This document shows positions 8,495-17,239 of a stretch of DNA of 64,000 nt, piece by piece (position 1 is the stretch's first letter; each line of letters begins with the position of its first letter). The translations under genes were made by a program, and so were the position numbers. Under the pieces are notes generated by a model. The model made no database searches, was not told where the DNA came from, and worked only from the letters and a program-made list of their open reading frames with translations. The stretch comes from Acanthopleuribacter pedis (lineage in GTDB: Bacteria; Acidobacteriota; Holophagae; Acanthopleuribacterales; Acanthopleuribacteraceae), in contig NZ_JAFREP010000013.1 in assembly GCF_017377855.1 (NCBI RefSeq), positions 248,001 through 312,000 on the forward strand, read 5' to 3'.

Positions 8495-8974
8495 GCGGCA
8501 AGTCAACCACCCGCATCACCGGTTCCTTATTGAACAAGTCAGTTCCGCGTCCCACGACCCGCGGTTGCGCGACGCACGTGGGCGCCCCGACCCATTAACC
8601 GAAGCAGCGCGATGAATCGCGGTGGTTGCTGCCTAATTTCGGGATTGCACCGGCCTGTAAAAATGCGCACCGCACCCAGCGGGCGCGGTCGGGCGCGACC
8701 CCGGCTCGCTTATTCCAAACCATCGCGCTCCAAACCGTTAGGCAAAACCCTCGCTTCAGCACCTCTTAAATTAAACGGTTGGGCCATGTCAGGCATGGTC
8801 CAACCGATTCCCCGTGCTCGGGCGGGGCTCATTCACACCTGTGCCGCGGTTCGCGTAGGCACGTTTGTTCGGAAAGGACGCACGCGGGCGGTGTCGGTAT
8901 GGCGAAAAAAACCATCGGGTGGTCGCCTGCAAGACGAAAAACTGCCGTCAGAATTTGTATTCCACTCTTAAAAG
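8495..8974. other. 480-bp gap containing repeat copy B
   Basis: The gap holds repeat copy B and a GC-rich inverted repeat CCCACG/CGTGGG spanning about 8549-8582. No credible reading frame is seen. It separates the folE unit from the T6SS-like effector module. Confidence 0.5.
8597..8768. repeat. Dispersed ~175-bp repeat, copy B
   Basis: Direct-orientation partner of 2161-2335; shares AACCGAAG at its start, CGGCCTG-AAAATG-CACCGCA in the middle and CCCTCGCTTCAGC-CCTCTTA at the end. Neither copy codes for a recognisable protein. No terminal inverted repeats or target duplications are evident. Confidence 0.7.
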
Positions 8975-9388
8975 ATGCTTGGTAGAATAGTCGTCCAACC
9001 CACAATCAAAGGTCCTACAGCATTGCTTACCCTAAAAAGCGAACATGTAAGAATTATTGAATACAGTTCAAAAATCAACTTCTTCGAAAGAGTCCGAGCC
9101 AAACTCCGGGAATTTGACCCCACCGCGGCCAAAACACCGGAAGCAGAGCTAGATGCGTTCATTGAACGACACTACCAAGTTGCCAAACAATACGACCTCA
9201 TCAGCGAAAAGCAATGCATGGTCTGGATTTTTGTTACTTGGGTCTGGGGCGAAGATATCGTCGAGAAGCATAGTTATATTCACGCATTGCTGGATAACCA
9301 TCTAGCAGATGCCGACGCCAAAGCGGAAGGACTGTGGCGCTGGCACATTCAGCAGGACTTGCTGAGAAAAGAAACATTATCTTTATAG
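8975..9388 (+). CDS. Hypothetical protein of a T6SS-like effector module
   Basis: A 137-residue protein without a signal peptide. It begins MLGRIVVQPTIKG, has a charged helical middle (FFERVRAKLREFDP near 36, then ELDAFIERHYQVAKQYDLIS near 58) and a tryptophan-rich stretch (CMVWIFVTWVWGEDI, ~81-95). The layout resembles small helical proteins often found beside DUF4123 adaptors in T6SS effector operons (an arginine-containing helix, then a tyrosine-aspartate turn), but I cannot name the family. No clear ribosome-binding site precedes the ATG. It is followed ten bases later by the lipase-like gene, whose GGAGG overlaps its stop region. Confidence 0.65.
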   Translation: MLGRIVVQPTIKGPTALLTLKSEHVRIIEYSSKINFFERVRAKLREFDPTAAKTPEAELDAFIERHYQVAKQYDLISEKQCMVWIFVTWVWGEDIVEKHSYIHALLDNHLADADAKAEGLWRWHIQQDLLRKETLSL

Positions 9389-9398
9389 GAGGTTCCCC

Positions 9399-10391
9399 AT
9401 GGGCAACCTTGGATGGGGCAAAAAGGACAAAAGCCCCACCGACGGCTTCTCCGACAAGGAGGTCGGCAAAACCTGTGTAGGCTGTGAAGCGGGTCAGGAG
9501 CCGCTCTCGGACATGGATCTCGACGGGGTCATCATGGGTCGAAAAGACGGCGCCTGTGCGCCCCTAACCAAAAAGAACGAAGCACTGACCCGCGCGACCA
9601 TCCAAGGTGCCAAGGAACAAGCCTTCACTTCCAACAGCAATTGCTGTAAAGGCAAACACCCCCCGGACGGCGTCGCCGACAAAACCATCGTCTATGTCAA
9701 CGGCATTCGCACCCAACAAGGCGGCCATTGCCAAACCCTGCAAGACGTCGCCGACACCACCTGCGCCAAGGTGATTGGGGTTTACAACGCCACCCGAAAT
9801 TCAGTCGCGGATCTGTGGCAGGCCAAACAAGACAAAAGCTGGATTAAGAAGCACGCGGCCGACGCGGAAAAAGACGCGCCGGACGAAGAACCCAGAATGA
9901 GTCCCAAAGGGCGCAACCCGGCGGTCGACACCCTGCGCGACATGATTTATGCCGAGGCAAGCAGCGATCAAGAAATGGAAATCTTCGCCCACAGCCAGGG
10001 GGGCGCCATTACCAGCGTCGCATTGTACGAGGCGGAAAAACAACTCGCCGGCGCGGGCATGGAAGAAAACATGAGCAAGGTATCGGTTACCAGCATGGGA
10101 TCGGCCGCGCAACAATGGCCGGACGGCCCCGAATATACCCATTTGATCCACGCCCGTGATTTCACGCCGGTGAAGCTCGGCCTGCGCAAAAGCGCAAAGA
10201 AAGACGCCTCAAGAGCCGGCAAGGGCGCCAAAGTGGTCCGTTTTGTCGGAGAACCCGGCGGCGGTTCGTTCAAGGAAATGGAACCGGGCGACGATACCGG
10301 CGGCACGTCCTTCACCAAGTACCACGATGTGGACCAGACCTACCTCAAGGCCCAAAGCCAATTTAACAACGGGTGCCGGGGCAAGTCCTAA
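9399..10391 (+). CDS. Cysteine-rich lipase-like alpha/beta hydrolase, candidate T6SS effector
   Basis: The 330-residue protein has no signal peptide. An alpha/beta-hydrolase core runs from TIVYVNGIRTQ (~96) to the nucleophile elbow AHSQGG with Ser199. Asp in HARDFTPVKLG (~254) and His in KYHDVDQ (~309) are plausible triad partners. The first 125 residues are cysteine-rich (C26, C29, C53, C82, C83, C111, C122), suggesting disulfides in an extracytoplasmic destination or a metal site. Family Tle lipases are exported by type VI secretion and cleave membrane phospholipids of rivals; the DUF4123 adaptor 1.5 kb downstream fits that role. Substrate is unproven. GGAGG lies seven bases before the ATG. 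Confidence 0.7.
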   Translation: MGNLGWGKKDKSPTDGFSDKEVGKTCVGCEAGQEPLSDMDLDGVIMGRKDGACAPLTKKNEALTRATIQGAKEQAFTSNSNCCKGKHPPDGVADKTIVYVNGIRTQQGGHCQTLQDVADTTCAKVIGVYNATRNSVADLWQAKQDKSWIKKHAADAEKDAPDEEPRMSPKGRNPAVDTLRDMIYAEASSDQEMEIFAHSQGGAITSVALYEAEKQLAGAGMEENMSKVSVTSMGSAAQQWPDGPEYTHLIHARDFTPVKLGLRKSAKKDASRAGKGAKVVRFVGEPGGGSFKEMEPGDDTGGTSFTKYHDVDQTYLKAQSQFNNGCRGKS

Positions 10392-10439
10392 GCCTTGCCC
10401 CGTAAAGCCCGGGCTTCACCCTGATCACGAGGAGAACAC

Positions 10440-10934
10440 ATGTCCGAATTGAACAAGCAAGCACTTGAGGCGGCTTCCGAACTGGTTTCGTACGTGGGCG
10501 ATACGGTCGTCGGCATCAACTTGGAACTCGACGAAAACCACCAATACCAAAACAACGTCCTCTCCTTTCGCTTCAACCCGGAGACCAACCGCCTCGAGGT
10601 AAGCCATTATGTTGCCGCCGCGGGCTTGCCGGACGATCCCCCCAAGCTCGTGCAGCGTTTCAAAATGGTGGATACCGCCCTACAAGACCCCGCCATTGGG
10701 GGGATGTATGAAATGGACGGCGGCAAGGTTCACTTGGTTGAAGAAAAAAGAGTATTCGAGTACACTAAGGAATACGATCCACTAACAATTAGCAAACAAG
10801 ACTTCCGCAAACAATTCCAATATTACTTAAAGATCGCTCAAGCTTGGAGTGATCGTTGGTATCTGCAAGTAGCACGTATCACCCATGGCAAACGTGAAGC
10901 GCCATCCGCGCCGGTCACACTGAACAATCCCTGA
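10440..10934 (+). CDS. Hypothetical protein, possible immunity or chaperone of the lipase
   Basis: A 164-residue soluble protein of unrecognised family, without signal peptide or membrane segment. The N-terminal part is an alternating beta-like sequence (VVGINLELDEN, then VLSFRFNPETNRLEV); the C-terminal part is aromatic and helical (KQDFRKQFQYYLKIAQAWSD). GAGGAG lies eight bases before the ATG. Its position right after the lipase-like effector is where a cognate immunity protein is commonly encoded. T6SS lipase immunity proteins are however usually periplasmic, which argues for an adaptor or chaperone instead. Confidence 0.65.
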   Translation: MSELNKQALEAASELVSYVGDTVVGINLELDENHQYQNNVLSFRFNPETNRLEVSHYVAAAGLPDDPPKLVQRFKMVDTALQDPAIGGMYEMDGGKVHLVEEKRVFEYTKEYDPLTISKQDFRKQFQYYLKIAQAWSDRWYLQVARITHGKREAPSAPVTLNNP

Positions 10935-11030
10935 TCTTTTTTGCCCTTAACCTACCCCCTATTTCACTACACGGAACATTCATTATTCTGATGACAACCT
11001 TCCGAGCTGTTTGTATAAGGTCTCGCTACC

Positions 11031-11876
11031 ATGAAATCACACTTTTTCAGAAGTAACGCGATTGTGCGCACGAAGTTTTTTCGCCACGACCGCAGGTTCT
11101 ACCAACACACCGTTCCCGATGTTTACCCGCTCTTCGCCTATGATTCGGTGCGAACCGAGGCGCTAACATCCTGGCGGCGCGATCTGCGCCATCAACAAGG
11201 CATCTCGGTGCCACCGCCCCCGGTCATGCTCGAGGCTGAATTTGAAGCCGGCGGCATCATCAAACAACGCCTGCTGGAGAGACAGCGCCTAGAACTGCTG
11301 TTGTGTGAAAATCCCGGCTACATGCTGCATTACGCCCAACGGTTACACGACCACCTGGGGATTAACCACGGCATCCTCATTGATTACGCAACGTCCCATC
11401 ACAACCACAAGTTCCTCAACTGCATCCTGGTAAGCGCTGATTTTTATTACACCTGGCTGGGACGAAACCCCGATCAATGGTTTCACGATTCACTGGATCG
11501 CTGGCAACTTTGGGAAATGATTCGCGCCTTTAACTTGGAAGTCCCACCGGAACACCTCAACCCCATTCCCAAAACCGGGCTTTTGGTTGGCGAACCGTTT
11601 TGGGAAGCCGTCGCCAACATTCACAGCGGCCGTGTTTTTTACCCCCTCGACCAGCTTAACGAGGAAGGGAGCGGTTCCGCTGCAGGCGGTGCCGGTGCTT
11701 CATCCGGCCAAACCCCTGCCGGGGGCGCCGCTAACGCGCCGGCCGGTTACCTCCAAGATAACAGCGGCGCTTCATCCGCCGCGGCGAAAAAACCCGTTAC
11801 CCTCAGCCCACAACAGGTTGCCACCTTCAAAAAGGCGGCAAAACAAGGCATGCCCTTTGCCGAGGTTTGCGCTTGA
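11031..11876 (+). CDS. Hypothetical protein coupled to the DUF4123 adaptor
   Basis: A 281-residue protein I do not recognise. Residues 1-200 look like a folded, aromatic- and histidine-rich domain (HDRRFYQHTVPDVYPLFAY; LGINHGILIDYATSHHNH). Residues ~210-250 are a low-complexity Gly/Ala/Ser linker (GSGSAAGGAGASSG), and a short helical tail follows (LSPQQVATFKKAAKQGMPF). Its stop overlaps the likely TTG start of the DUF4123 gene by four bases, so the two are probably made together. A linker plus short tail suits a protein tethered into a larger secretion complex; that is inference. Confidence 0.65.
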   Translation: MKSHFFRSNAIVRTKFFRHDRRFYQHTVPDVYPLFAYDSVRTEALTSWRRDLRHQQGISVPPPPVMLEAEFEAGGIIKQRLLERQRLELLLCENPGYMLHYAQRLHDHLGINHGILIDYATSHHNHKFLNCILVSADFYYTWLGRNPDQWFHDSLDRWQLWEMIRAFNLEVPPEHLNPIPKTGLLVGEPFWEAVANIHSGRVFYPLDQLNEEGSGSAAGGAGASSGQTPAGGAANAPAGYLQDNSGASSAAAKKPVTLSPQQVATFKKAAKQGMPFAEVCA

Positions 11877-12346
11877 GGAACGCAGGCGCCACCCTTGACA
11901 CAACCATGGCACACCTGACCGAGCAAACCAAACGGTTGGGTGAGCATCACCTTTTATACGCGTTGGTCGACGGCGCCCATGAACCTTTTATCCACCGACG
12001 TATTTTGCTTTCGGGCGGCACCTACCGCTGCCTTTACCGGGGGCATCTCTCCGAAACAGTCCAAGAAATCGCCCCCTACCTTGTCCTGCTGCAATCAGGA
12101 AGGACCACCACCGAATGGATCATCGAAGAAGGTATCCCCAACCACTGGGCTTCTTTTTTCGCATCGGTCCATGACATCGATTTTCTGCAACGTCATTTTC
12201 GGAAATTTTTGACGGTCCAGCGCGAGGACGGCCAAAAACTGTACTTCCGCTTCTACGACCCGCGAGTCATTCCGCTGATCGCAGAAACGGAGCTTTTGGA
12301 CGCCTTGTGCAAACCGGGCATCACCTTTCTGACGCCAAAAACCTAG
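11873..12346 (+). CDS. DUF4123 domain protein, T6SS effector adaptor
   Basis: The family pattern is complete: LYALVDGAHEPFI near the start, then YRCLYRGHLSETVQEIAPYLV, an S-x-H-x-x-x-F-L-x-x-H-F-R region (SVHDIDFLQRHFRKFLTV) and the hallmark KLYFRFYDPRVI. DUF4123 proteins (Tap/TEC adaptors) load specific effectors onto VgrG spikes and are cytoplasmic. I prefer TTG 11873, which overlaps the upstream stop (TTGA) and has GAGG eight bases before it; TTG 11867 and ATG 11906 are alternatives. No VgrG or PAAR gene is in this window, so the spike must be encoded elsewhere if the system is active. Confidence 0.88.
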   Translation: MRNAGATLDTTMAHLTEQTKRLGEHHLLYALVDGAHEPFIHRRILLSGGTYRCLYRGHLSETVQEIAPYLVLLQSGRTTTEWIIEEGIPNHWASFFASVHDIDFLQRHFRKFLTVQREDGQKLYFRFYDPRVIPLIAETELLDALCKPGITFLTPKT

Positions 12347-12955
12347 CCCGGGTTTTACGGGGGGAGGTTCCCGGGGAGCATGGCTTGGTTTCTCTTATTT
12401 CTCAGGATTTTCGAGTTTTTAGAGGATGGCGAGATGCAGTTTTTCCCTTGCCCGCCCAACAACGTTGGGCTGGACGGATCGCGCATGCGGATAACGCCGT
12501 CGCTTCGTTTACTCGCATTCAATACCGTATAATTTCACCCACACAAAAACGCTTAATTCCAATCGTTTGAACACCATCAAACATGATTTTCACGGGATTA
12601 GCCCCCACTCGCGGCAGCTTCATTCGCGCGGCATCCCATGAATCAACCCGGCCAGACGCCCTTCCAAAGCGCTACCCGGCATGGTCGCATACGGATGCAT
12701 CAACGCCCCCATCCATCCAAGGCGCGACCCCCGAGTGGAAGGACACCCCGCCTACCGCCCATCTTCAAATCATCCTTATATCCTTAGAGAAAAACGAAGA
12801 CCGAGCCAAGCTATCGGTACACAGCCATCACCCACAAACCCACTCAAAACTGGGTTCACCGGTGACCCCATTGATTCAGCGTGATGTTATGAACCGGGGG
12901 CGGCTTTTCGGCACACGGCTTCACATCATGCCGGGTGCCAAAAAACATCTACCTT
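12347..12955. other. 609-bp intergenic region between convergent units
   Basis: No convincing gene is seen; the open frames across it have proline/histidine-rich, uncoded-looking composition. A TATAAT hexamer is at 12528-12533 but without a good -35. The region separates the DUF4123 module (plus strand) from the bactofilin-like gene (minus strand). Confidence 0.4.
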
Positions 12956-15298
12956 TTAGGGATTGAGCGATTCAGCAAGGGTCGCATAAAAGGTGCGGGC
13001 CAAGCTGCTGATGTCGGGGTGCTCCATTTTGTCGATTCGCGAGAGTACCGCTTCTTTATTGCGTTCCTTGGCGAGGATTTTGAACCGACGCTCGTCCACG
13101 TAGCGCTGAATCTGACCCACAAATTTGGGATAGTTCTTCTCAGGAAAGAACGCGCAGATTTGGTCGAGAATCCCGTTGAGCTGCTCGGCCAGCGCATCCT
13201 CGTTGACGCCGGGCGTGACAAAGGCATCCGACTGGTTTCCGCTGTCGTCCAAGCCGTCGCCCTCGGAAACATCGGGCTGTGAGGTAAAGGGTTCGGGCTG
13301 CGAGGTGAAGGGCTCGGCTTGCGCGGTGAGCGGCTCGGGCTGCGAGGTCAGATCGTCGGCGGTGACGTCTTGAGGACCCAAGTCACCAAGATCACTGGTA
13401 TTGCCAAATTCGGGGACGCTGGAGAAGTCCTCGGGATCGCCGGCGGCGGAAAGATCACCGAAATCGGGGGACTCCGGTTTGGGCGCCACAAAATCCTCTT
13501 CCTCGCCGTTCATGGTCATGAAATCGTTCATTTCGGAAAGGGACTCGGGATCGAAATCATCAGCCACAAAACCGGGATCACTCACGCCCTGCAAATCTTC
13601 GGCACTGATGTCGGACTCTATTAAATCATCGGCACGAATATCGGACACGGCCTCGCGAACAAGATCGTCGGCGGAAACATCGGGTTCAATCGCCGCGGCT
13701 TCGACCGCTTCAGGTTCCGAATCGTCCGCGGCCGGAGCGGCCTCAACCGGCATGAACGCCTCGGCGTCGGCGTCGGCTGAGTTCTCGGCCACATGATCGC
13801 CGTTTTCTTCCTCAGCCTCGGCTGCCGGTTCCTCTGCTTCGAGCGCCGTCACGGCCTCTTCATCCGCGTCAAAAGCCGTCTCGGTCGGTTTGTCTGTTTC
13901 AAACGCCGCCTCGGCCTCTTCAGCAACAGGCTGCGCTTCAACCACCTCAAATTCTTGGGGCAGGTCGGGATCGTCGAAACCGGTATCAAAGGATGCAAGT
14001 TCCTCGTTGTTCAGTTCTTCTACAGGTTCTTCCACGGCCGGACCGTCTTCACCATCCACGGAGGCATTGGCCACTTCCATCATTTCTTCCGCGGCTGAGG
14101 CGGCGGCTTGCATGGAGTCCGGCAGCTCTTCCACCGATTTCCAGTGCGCCTCCTCGGCCTCGGGCGCGGGCTCAAAGGCGCCCTCATCCTCCCCTTCCAC
14201 GGCGGGATTGGTAGAAAAAGCGGTATCGACACCGGCCTCGGGATCGGGCGCCGCCTCGGGCTCAGGTTCAACTTCTTCCTCCGGCGCCCCTTCTGCAGGG
14301 GCCTCGGCTTCTTCGGGCGGCGCGGCCGCGGCCGGTTCCGGTGGGACAAATTCATGAGTCGGCACAAAAGCATCGTCAACCGCGGCGGTAACCAAATCCA
14401 GTTCCCCGGTCGGCACGGAACGGGTATCGATCTGGTCGGGGTCGTTGGGATGGTGCAAAATGTCGGGATCCTTGGCCACCGGCTCCGCTTCCACCAGCCA
14501 GGTTGCCTCGGTCTCATCCGACATGGTCGGTTCGGCAAAAGCTTGGGGTTCGGTTTCGGCTTGCGAACCGTCTTCCGCCGCGGGCGCCATCGGCATGGGC
14601 TTGGCAACGGCCAAATCCATCGACATGCCGTTGCTCCCGGACAAGATGTTAAATTCGTCGGGTCGCAAGAAACCGCGAACCCCAACAGCACGCACTTCCT
14701 CGGCGGTGGAAATGGCCACCATGCCACGCACATGATCCTCGGCCGAATAGGTCCGCGTGTCCAAAAAACGCACGGTGATGGAACCTTGTTCTTGGTGGAC
14801 GCCGCCGACCGCGGTCATGCGTTCACCTTGGTACATGCCGCTGAGCTGCACCTTGCCGGCGCTGCACTCCACCACGTTCACCTCGCGGCCCCGCAAAAAG
14901 AGGTCGCCTTCAATCTGGAGTTGATCGATTTCGATGCGGTCGGCTTCGATGACGGCCGATTTGGCCTTGAGCGTGTGAATACGCAGGGTCTCGGCTTTCA
15001 GCGCGAGGTGATCGGTCAAGGTCAGCTGATGACACTGAAGATCGCGCGCCTCAATTTCACCCTCCTCCCCGCTTACCGAGGTCGCGGTCACGGCTTGACC
15101 GCGCAGGGCAATTCCGGTCGCCGCGGAAATTTTCGCGCAGGTAAGCGATTCGGCCGAGCTGTGGAGCACCACACCGCCACCGGTGGAGGTCACCTCTTGG
15201 GGACTCAGGCTGTTTTCTATGACAATGTCGCCGGAATAGGAAATCTTGGTGAGCGCGCCTTCGAGAACACAATCCTTGGGGATATAGAGCTTAGCCAT
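12956..15298 (-). CDS. Bactofilin-like beta-helix protein with a long acidic tail
   Basis: The 780-residue cytoplasmic protein has three parts. Residues 1-~235 are short hydrophobic strands at regular spacing (LYIPKDCVLEGALTKISYSG, then repeated L/I-x-A/V turns to ITVRFLDTRTYSAED), as in bactofilin (polymer-forming cytoskeletal, DUF583) beta-helices. Residues ~245-690 are an extremely Glu/Asp/Ala/Pro-rich, presumably disordered region, with near-repeats ADDLVREA/ADDLIESD/AEDLQGVS and FTSQPEP. The last ~90 residues return to a helical, basic domain (LNGILDQICAFFPEKNYPKF). AAGGTGA is seven bases before the ATG. Bactofilins polymerise without nucleotide and scaffold envelope or stalk proteins; the acidic tail is much longer than typical. 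Assignment rests on strand periodicity, not on a signature motif. Confidence 0.55.
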   Translation of the reverse strand: MAKLYIPKDCVLEGALTKISYSGDIVIENSLSPQEVTSTGGGVVLHSSAESLTCAKISAATGIALRGQAVTATSVSGEEGEIEARDLQCHQLTLTDHLALKAETLRIHTLKAKSAVIEADRIEIDQLQIEGDLFLRGREVNVVECSAGKVQLSGMYQGERMTAVGGVHQEQGSITVRFLDTRTYSAEDHVRGMVAISTAEEVRAVGVRGFLRPDEFNILSGSNGMSMDLAVAKPMPMAPAAEDGSQAETEPQAFAEPTMSDETEATWLVEAEPVAKDPDILHHPNDPDQIDTRSVPTGELDLVTAAVDDAFVPTHEFVPPEPAAAAPPEEAEAPAEGAPEEEVEPEPEAAPDPEAGVDTAFSTNPAVEGEDEGAFEPAPEAEEAHWKSVEELPDSMQAAASAAEEMMEVANASVDGEDGPAVEEPVEELNNEELASFDTGFDDPDLPQEFEVVEAQPVAEEAEAAFETDKPTETAFDADEEAVTALEAEEPAAEAEEENGDHVAENSADADAEAFMPVEAAPAADDSEPEAVEAAAIEPDVSADDLVREAVSDIRADDLIESDISAEDLQGVSDPGFVADDFDPESLSEMNDFMTMNGEEEDFVAPKPESPDFGDLSAAGDPEDFSSVPEFGNTSDLGDLGPQDVTADDLTSQPEPLTAQAEPFTSQPEPFTSQPDVSEGDGLDDSGNQSDAFVTPGVNEDALAEQLNGILDQICAFFPEKNYPKFVGQIQRYVDERRFKILAKERNKEAVLSRIDKMEHPDISSLARTFYATLAESLNP

Positions 15299-15456
15299 GC
15301 AATGTCACCTTGGCCGGGATTAATGGAAACAGGAACGTGGATGACGAAATCTTAACCTATCGGGCATCAGCCCCGCAACCAGCCATTCGGGGGGAAATCG
15401 AGAAGGCGAGCCTGGTCACGGACGCCCGCGCCGGGCCGACCCGCCTCGGCAGGACA

Positions 15457-15570
15457 ATGTGTCGTACCCGTATGACCGAATGGGATTGGTTACAGGCCGC
15501 CTTGACCATGAAAAAGCAGGGCTACGAAAAAAAACAAGCTGAGTTGCAGAACCGCCACAAAAAACATTAA
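15457..15570 (+). CDS. Possible 37-residue charged peptide
   Basis: A short frame from ATG 15457 encodes an amphipathic, lysine-rich helix (TEWDWLQAALTMKKQGYEKK, ending NRHKKH). AGGA lies only three bases before the ATG, which is tight, and ATG 15472 has no site. It lies within the 421-bp gap between the bactofilin-like gene and htrA, upstream of the sigma-54 promoter. Chance is a real possibility. Confidence 0.3.
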   Translation: MCRTRMTEWDWLQAALTMKKQGYEKKQAELQNRHKKH

Positions 15571-15621
15571 ATTAAATATTTCAAACTGTTTAACCAATCA
15601 CAGCCCAGAAAGCCCGTTCTT

Positions 15622-15636
15622 TGGCACTGAATTTGC
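15622..15636 (+). promoter_or_regulatory. Sigma-54 (RpoN) promoter upstream of htrA
   Basis: TGGCAC (15622-15627), five bases, then TTGC (15633-15636) matches the consensus exactly, with GG and GC 12 bases apart as required for -24/-12 recognition. Transcription would start near 15648, ~70 bases before the htrA ATG. It implies an enhancer-binding activator protein acting upstream; none is encoded in the window. Confidence 0.8.
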
Positions 15637-15719
15637 CCTAAGGCGTAGCATAAAAACGGGTGGGTGCCGGGACATAAAACGGCACAACAGGTGTCCGCCC
15701 CAACTGAAGGAGATCTGCT

Positions 15720-17111
15720 ATGAAGAAATCGCTTATCCTGCTCTGTTTATTGACCACCGGTTTTTTTCCGGTCAGCGCACAGCGGCTTGAAGGTTACGCC
15801 GATTTGGTCGAAAAAGTACGCCCGGCCGTCGTTCAGATCCAGTCGCGCGTGGAACAAAGCCGCTCCCGCCCCTTCAACCCCTTTTTCTACCAACAACAGC
15901 CTCGCCGTCGTGGTGGTGGCTCGGGTACCGGGTTTCTCATTAGCGAGAACGGTTTGGTAGTCACCAATCGCCACGTGGTCAACGACGCGGACCGCCTCAC
16001 CGTCACCCTACACGACGGTCGCGAAATGGAAGCCGAGTTGGTCGGCAAAGACGACGGCATGGACATCGCGCTCCTTAAAATCGAGGCGCGCAACCTGCAA
16101 CCGCTGACACTGGGTACCAGCCACAACTTACGCCTCGGCGATACGGTGCTGGCCCTGGGTTACCCCCTCCACCTCGGTTTTTCGGTAACCAGCGGTATCG
16201 TGAGCGGTATCGGCCGCAACATGAACGTGGGCCAATTCGATCTGGCCACCTACATTCAAACCGACGCCGACATCACCTTCGGCAATTCCGGCGGCCCCCT
16301 GGTCAACAACGCGGGCGAGGTCATCGGCATCAACACCATGATCGTCTCCCAGGGTGAAACCTACGGTTTCGCGATTCCCAGCGATCTCGTCCGCCACAGC
16401 ATCGACCAATTGCGCCGTCACGGCGAAGTGCGCCGCGGCGCACTGGGCGTCACGCTCGCAAGTCTCGACGCCGAGGCCCGCGAATACTACGGCGTTCCCG
16501 GCGGCGCTTTGATTCAAACCGTCGCGCCCGGCTTCCCCGCCGAAAAAGCCGGCATCCAAAAGGATGATGTGATTCTCGCGGTGGGCAAACAAGACGTGCT
16601 CAACCACCGTGACCTGATGGCGGCCATCGGCCAACACCCTCCCGGCGCAAAGGTTAACCTCAAGGTACTGTCCCGTGGGCGCACCCAAGAGAAAACCGTG
16701 GTCTTGGGTGACCGCCGCAGCTTGACCGATCCGAATTTCCGCAACCGCGCCACCGAGCCCACCGAGCCGGTCCAAGAAGAACCCGCGAACTTGCTGGAAA
16801 GCTTGGGCATGTCGGTTCGACCCCTGAGCGAACAGGCACGCACCGAGCTGGCGCTGGAACGCAATGTCGCGGGTGTGCTCATCGATGAGGTCGACGAAGA
16901 CAGCCTGGCCTTCAACAAAAACATCGTGCCGGGCACCATCCTGACCCATATCGACCGCAAACAAGTCGAGAACCCCAAGGATGCTGAACAGATCCTCAAG
17001 CGCATCGGTTCCGGCAAATTGGTTCCGGTCCGCGTCTTGCAAGTGAACCGCGGCGTGGGCAACGGTGATGTCAGCCATGTAGAACGCACCGTGTTCCTGC
17101 GCAAACGTTAA
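15720..17111 (+). CDS. HtrA/DegP-type serine protease with two PDZ domains
   Basis: A 463-residue periplasmic protease-chaperone. A signal peptide covers residues 1-20 (LILLCLLTTGFFPVSA). The trypsin-like domain has His85 (TNRHVV), Asp115 (DIALLKI) and Ser190 (GNSGGPL), all three catalytic residues intact; an insert of Q, R and G (RPFNPFFYQQQPRRRGGG) forms the LA-loop region. PDZ1 is ~235-330 (ALGVTLASL to GRTQEKTVV) and PDZ2 ~370-460 after a Pro/Glu linker. It degrades or refolds damaged envelope proteins. AAGGAG is seven bases upstream. Control by a sigma-54 promoter rather than sigma-E or CpxR is unusual. Confidence 0.95.
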   Translation: MKKSLILLCLLTTGFFPVSAQRLEGYADLVEKVRPAVVQIQSRVEQSRSRPFNPFFYQQQPRRRGGGSGTGFLISENGLVVTNRHVVNDADRLTVTLHDGREMEAELVGKDDGMDIALLKIEARNLQPLTLGTSHNLRLGDTVLALGYPLHLGFSVTSGIVSGIGRNMNVGQFDLATYIQTDADITFGNSGGPLVNNAGEVIGINTMIVSQGETYGFAIPSDLVRHSIDQLRRHGEVRRGALGVTLASLDAEAREYYGVPGGALIQTVAPGFPAEKAGIQKDDVILAVGKQDVLNHRDLMAAIGQHPPGAKVNLKVLSRGRTQEKTVVLGDRRSLTDPNFRNRATEPTEPVQEEPANLLESLGMSVRPLSEQARTELALERNVAGVLIDEVDEDSLAFNKNIVPGTILTHIDRKQVENPKDAEQILKRIGSGKLVPVRVLQVNRGVGNGDVSHVERTVFLRKR

Positions 17112-17178
17112 CCTCTCCATCCATCGGCACATCCCCCATCACGCGGGCCCTAGCGGCCCGGAAGAAAGGGGGCGTTAA

Positions 17179-17239
17179 AAGGCGAAAAAGAAGCGAGAAA
17201 GGGGCCACCCTATTGCGACTTTTTCGCCTTCTTTTTTTT
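17179..17239 (+). terminator. Terminator downstream of htrA
   Basis: A 12-base arm AAGGCGAAAAAG (17179-17190) pairs perfectly with CTTTTTCGCCTT (17219-17230) across a 28-base loop, followed by C and eight T. The long loop is unusual but the T-tract is strong. Confidence 0.7.

Noticed and set aside
12583-12966. 127-codon plus-strand frame in the 12.3-13 kb gap
   Set aside because: Pro/His/Ser-rich, without a ribosome-binding site, and running into the opposite-strand gene end.
14108-15355. Long plus-strand frame of ~415 codons opposite the bactofilin-like gene
   Set aside because: It is a shadow of the biased Glu/Ala codons; its translation is His/Gly/Arg-rich and matches no family.
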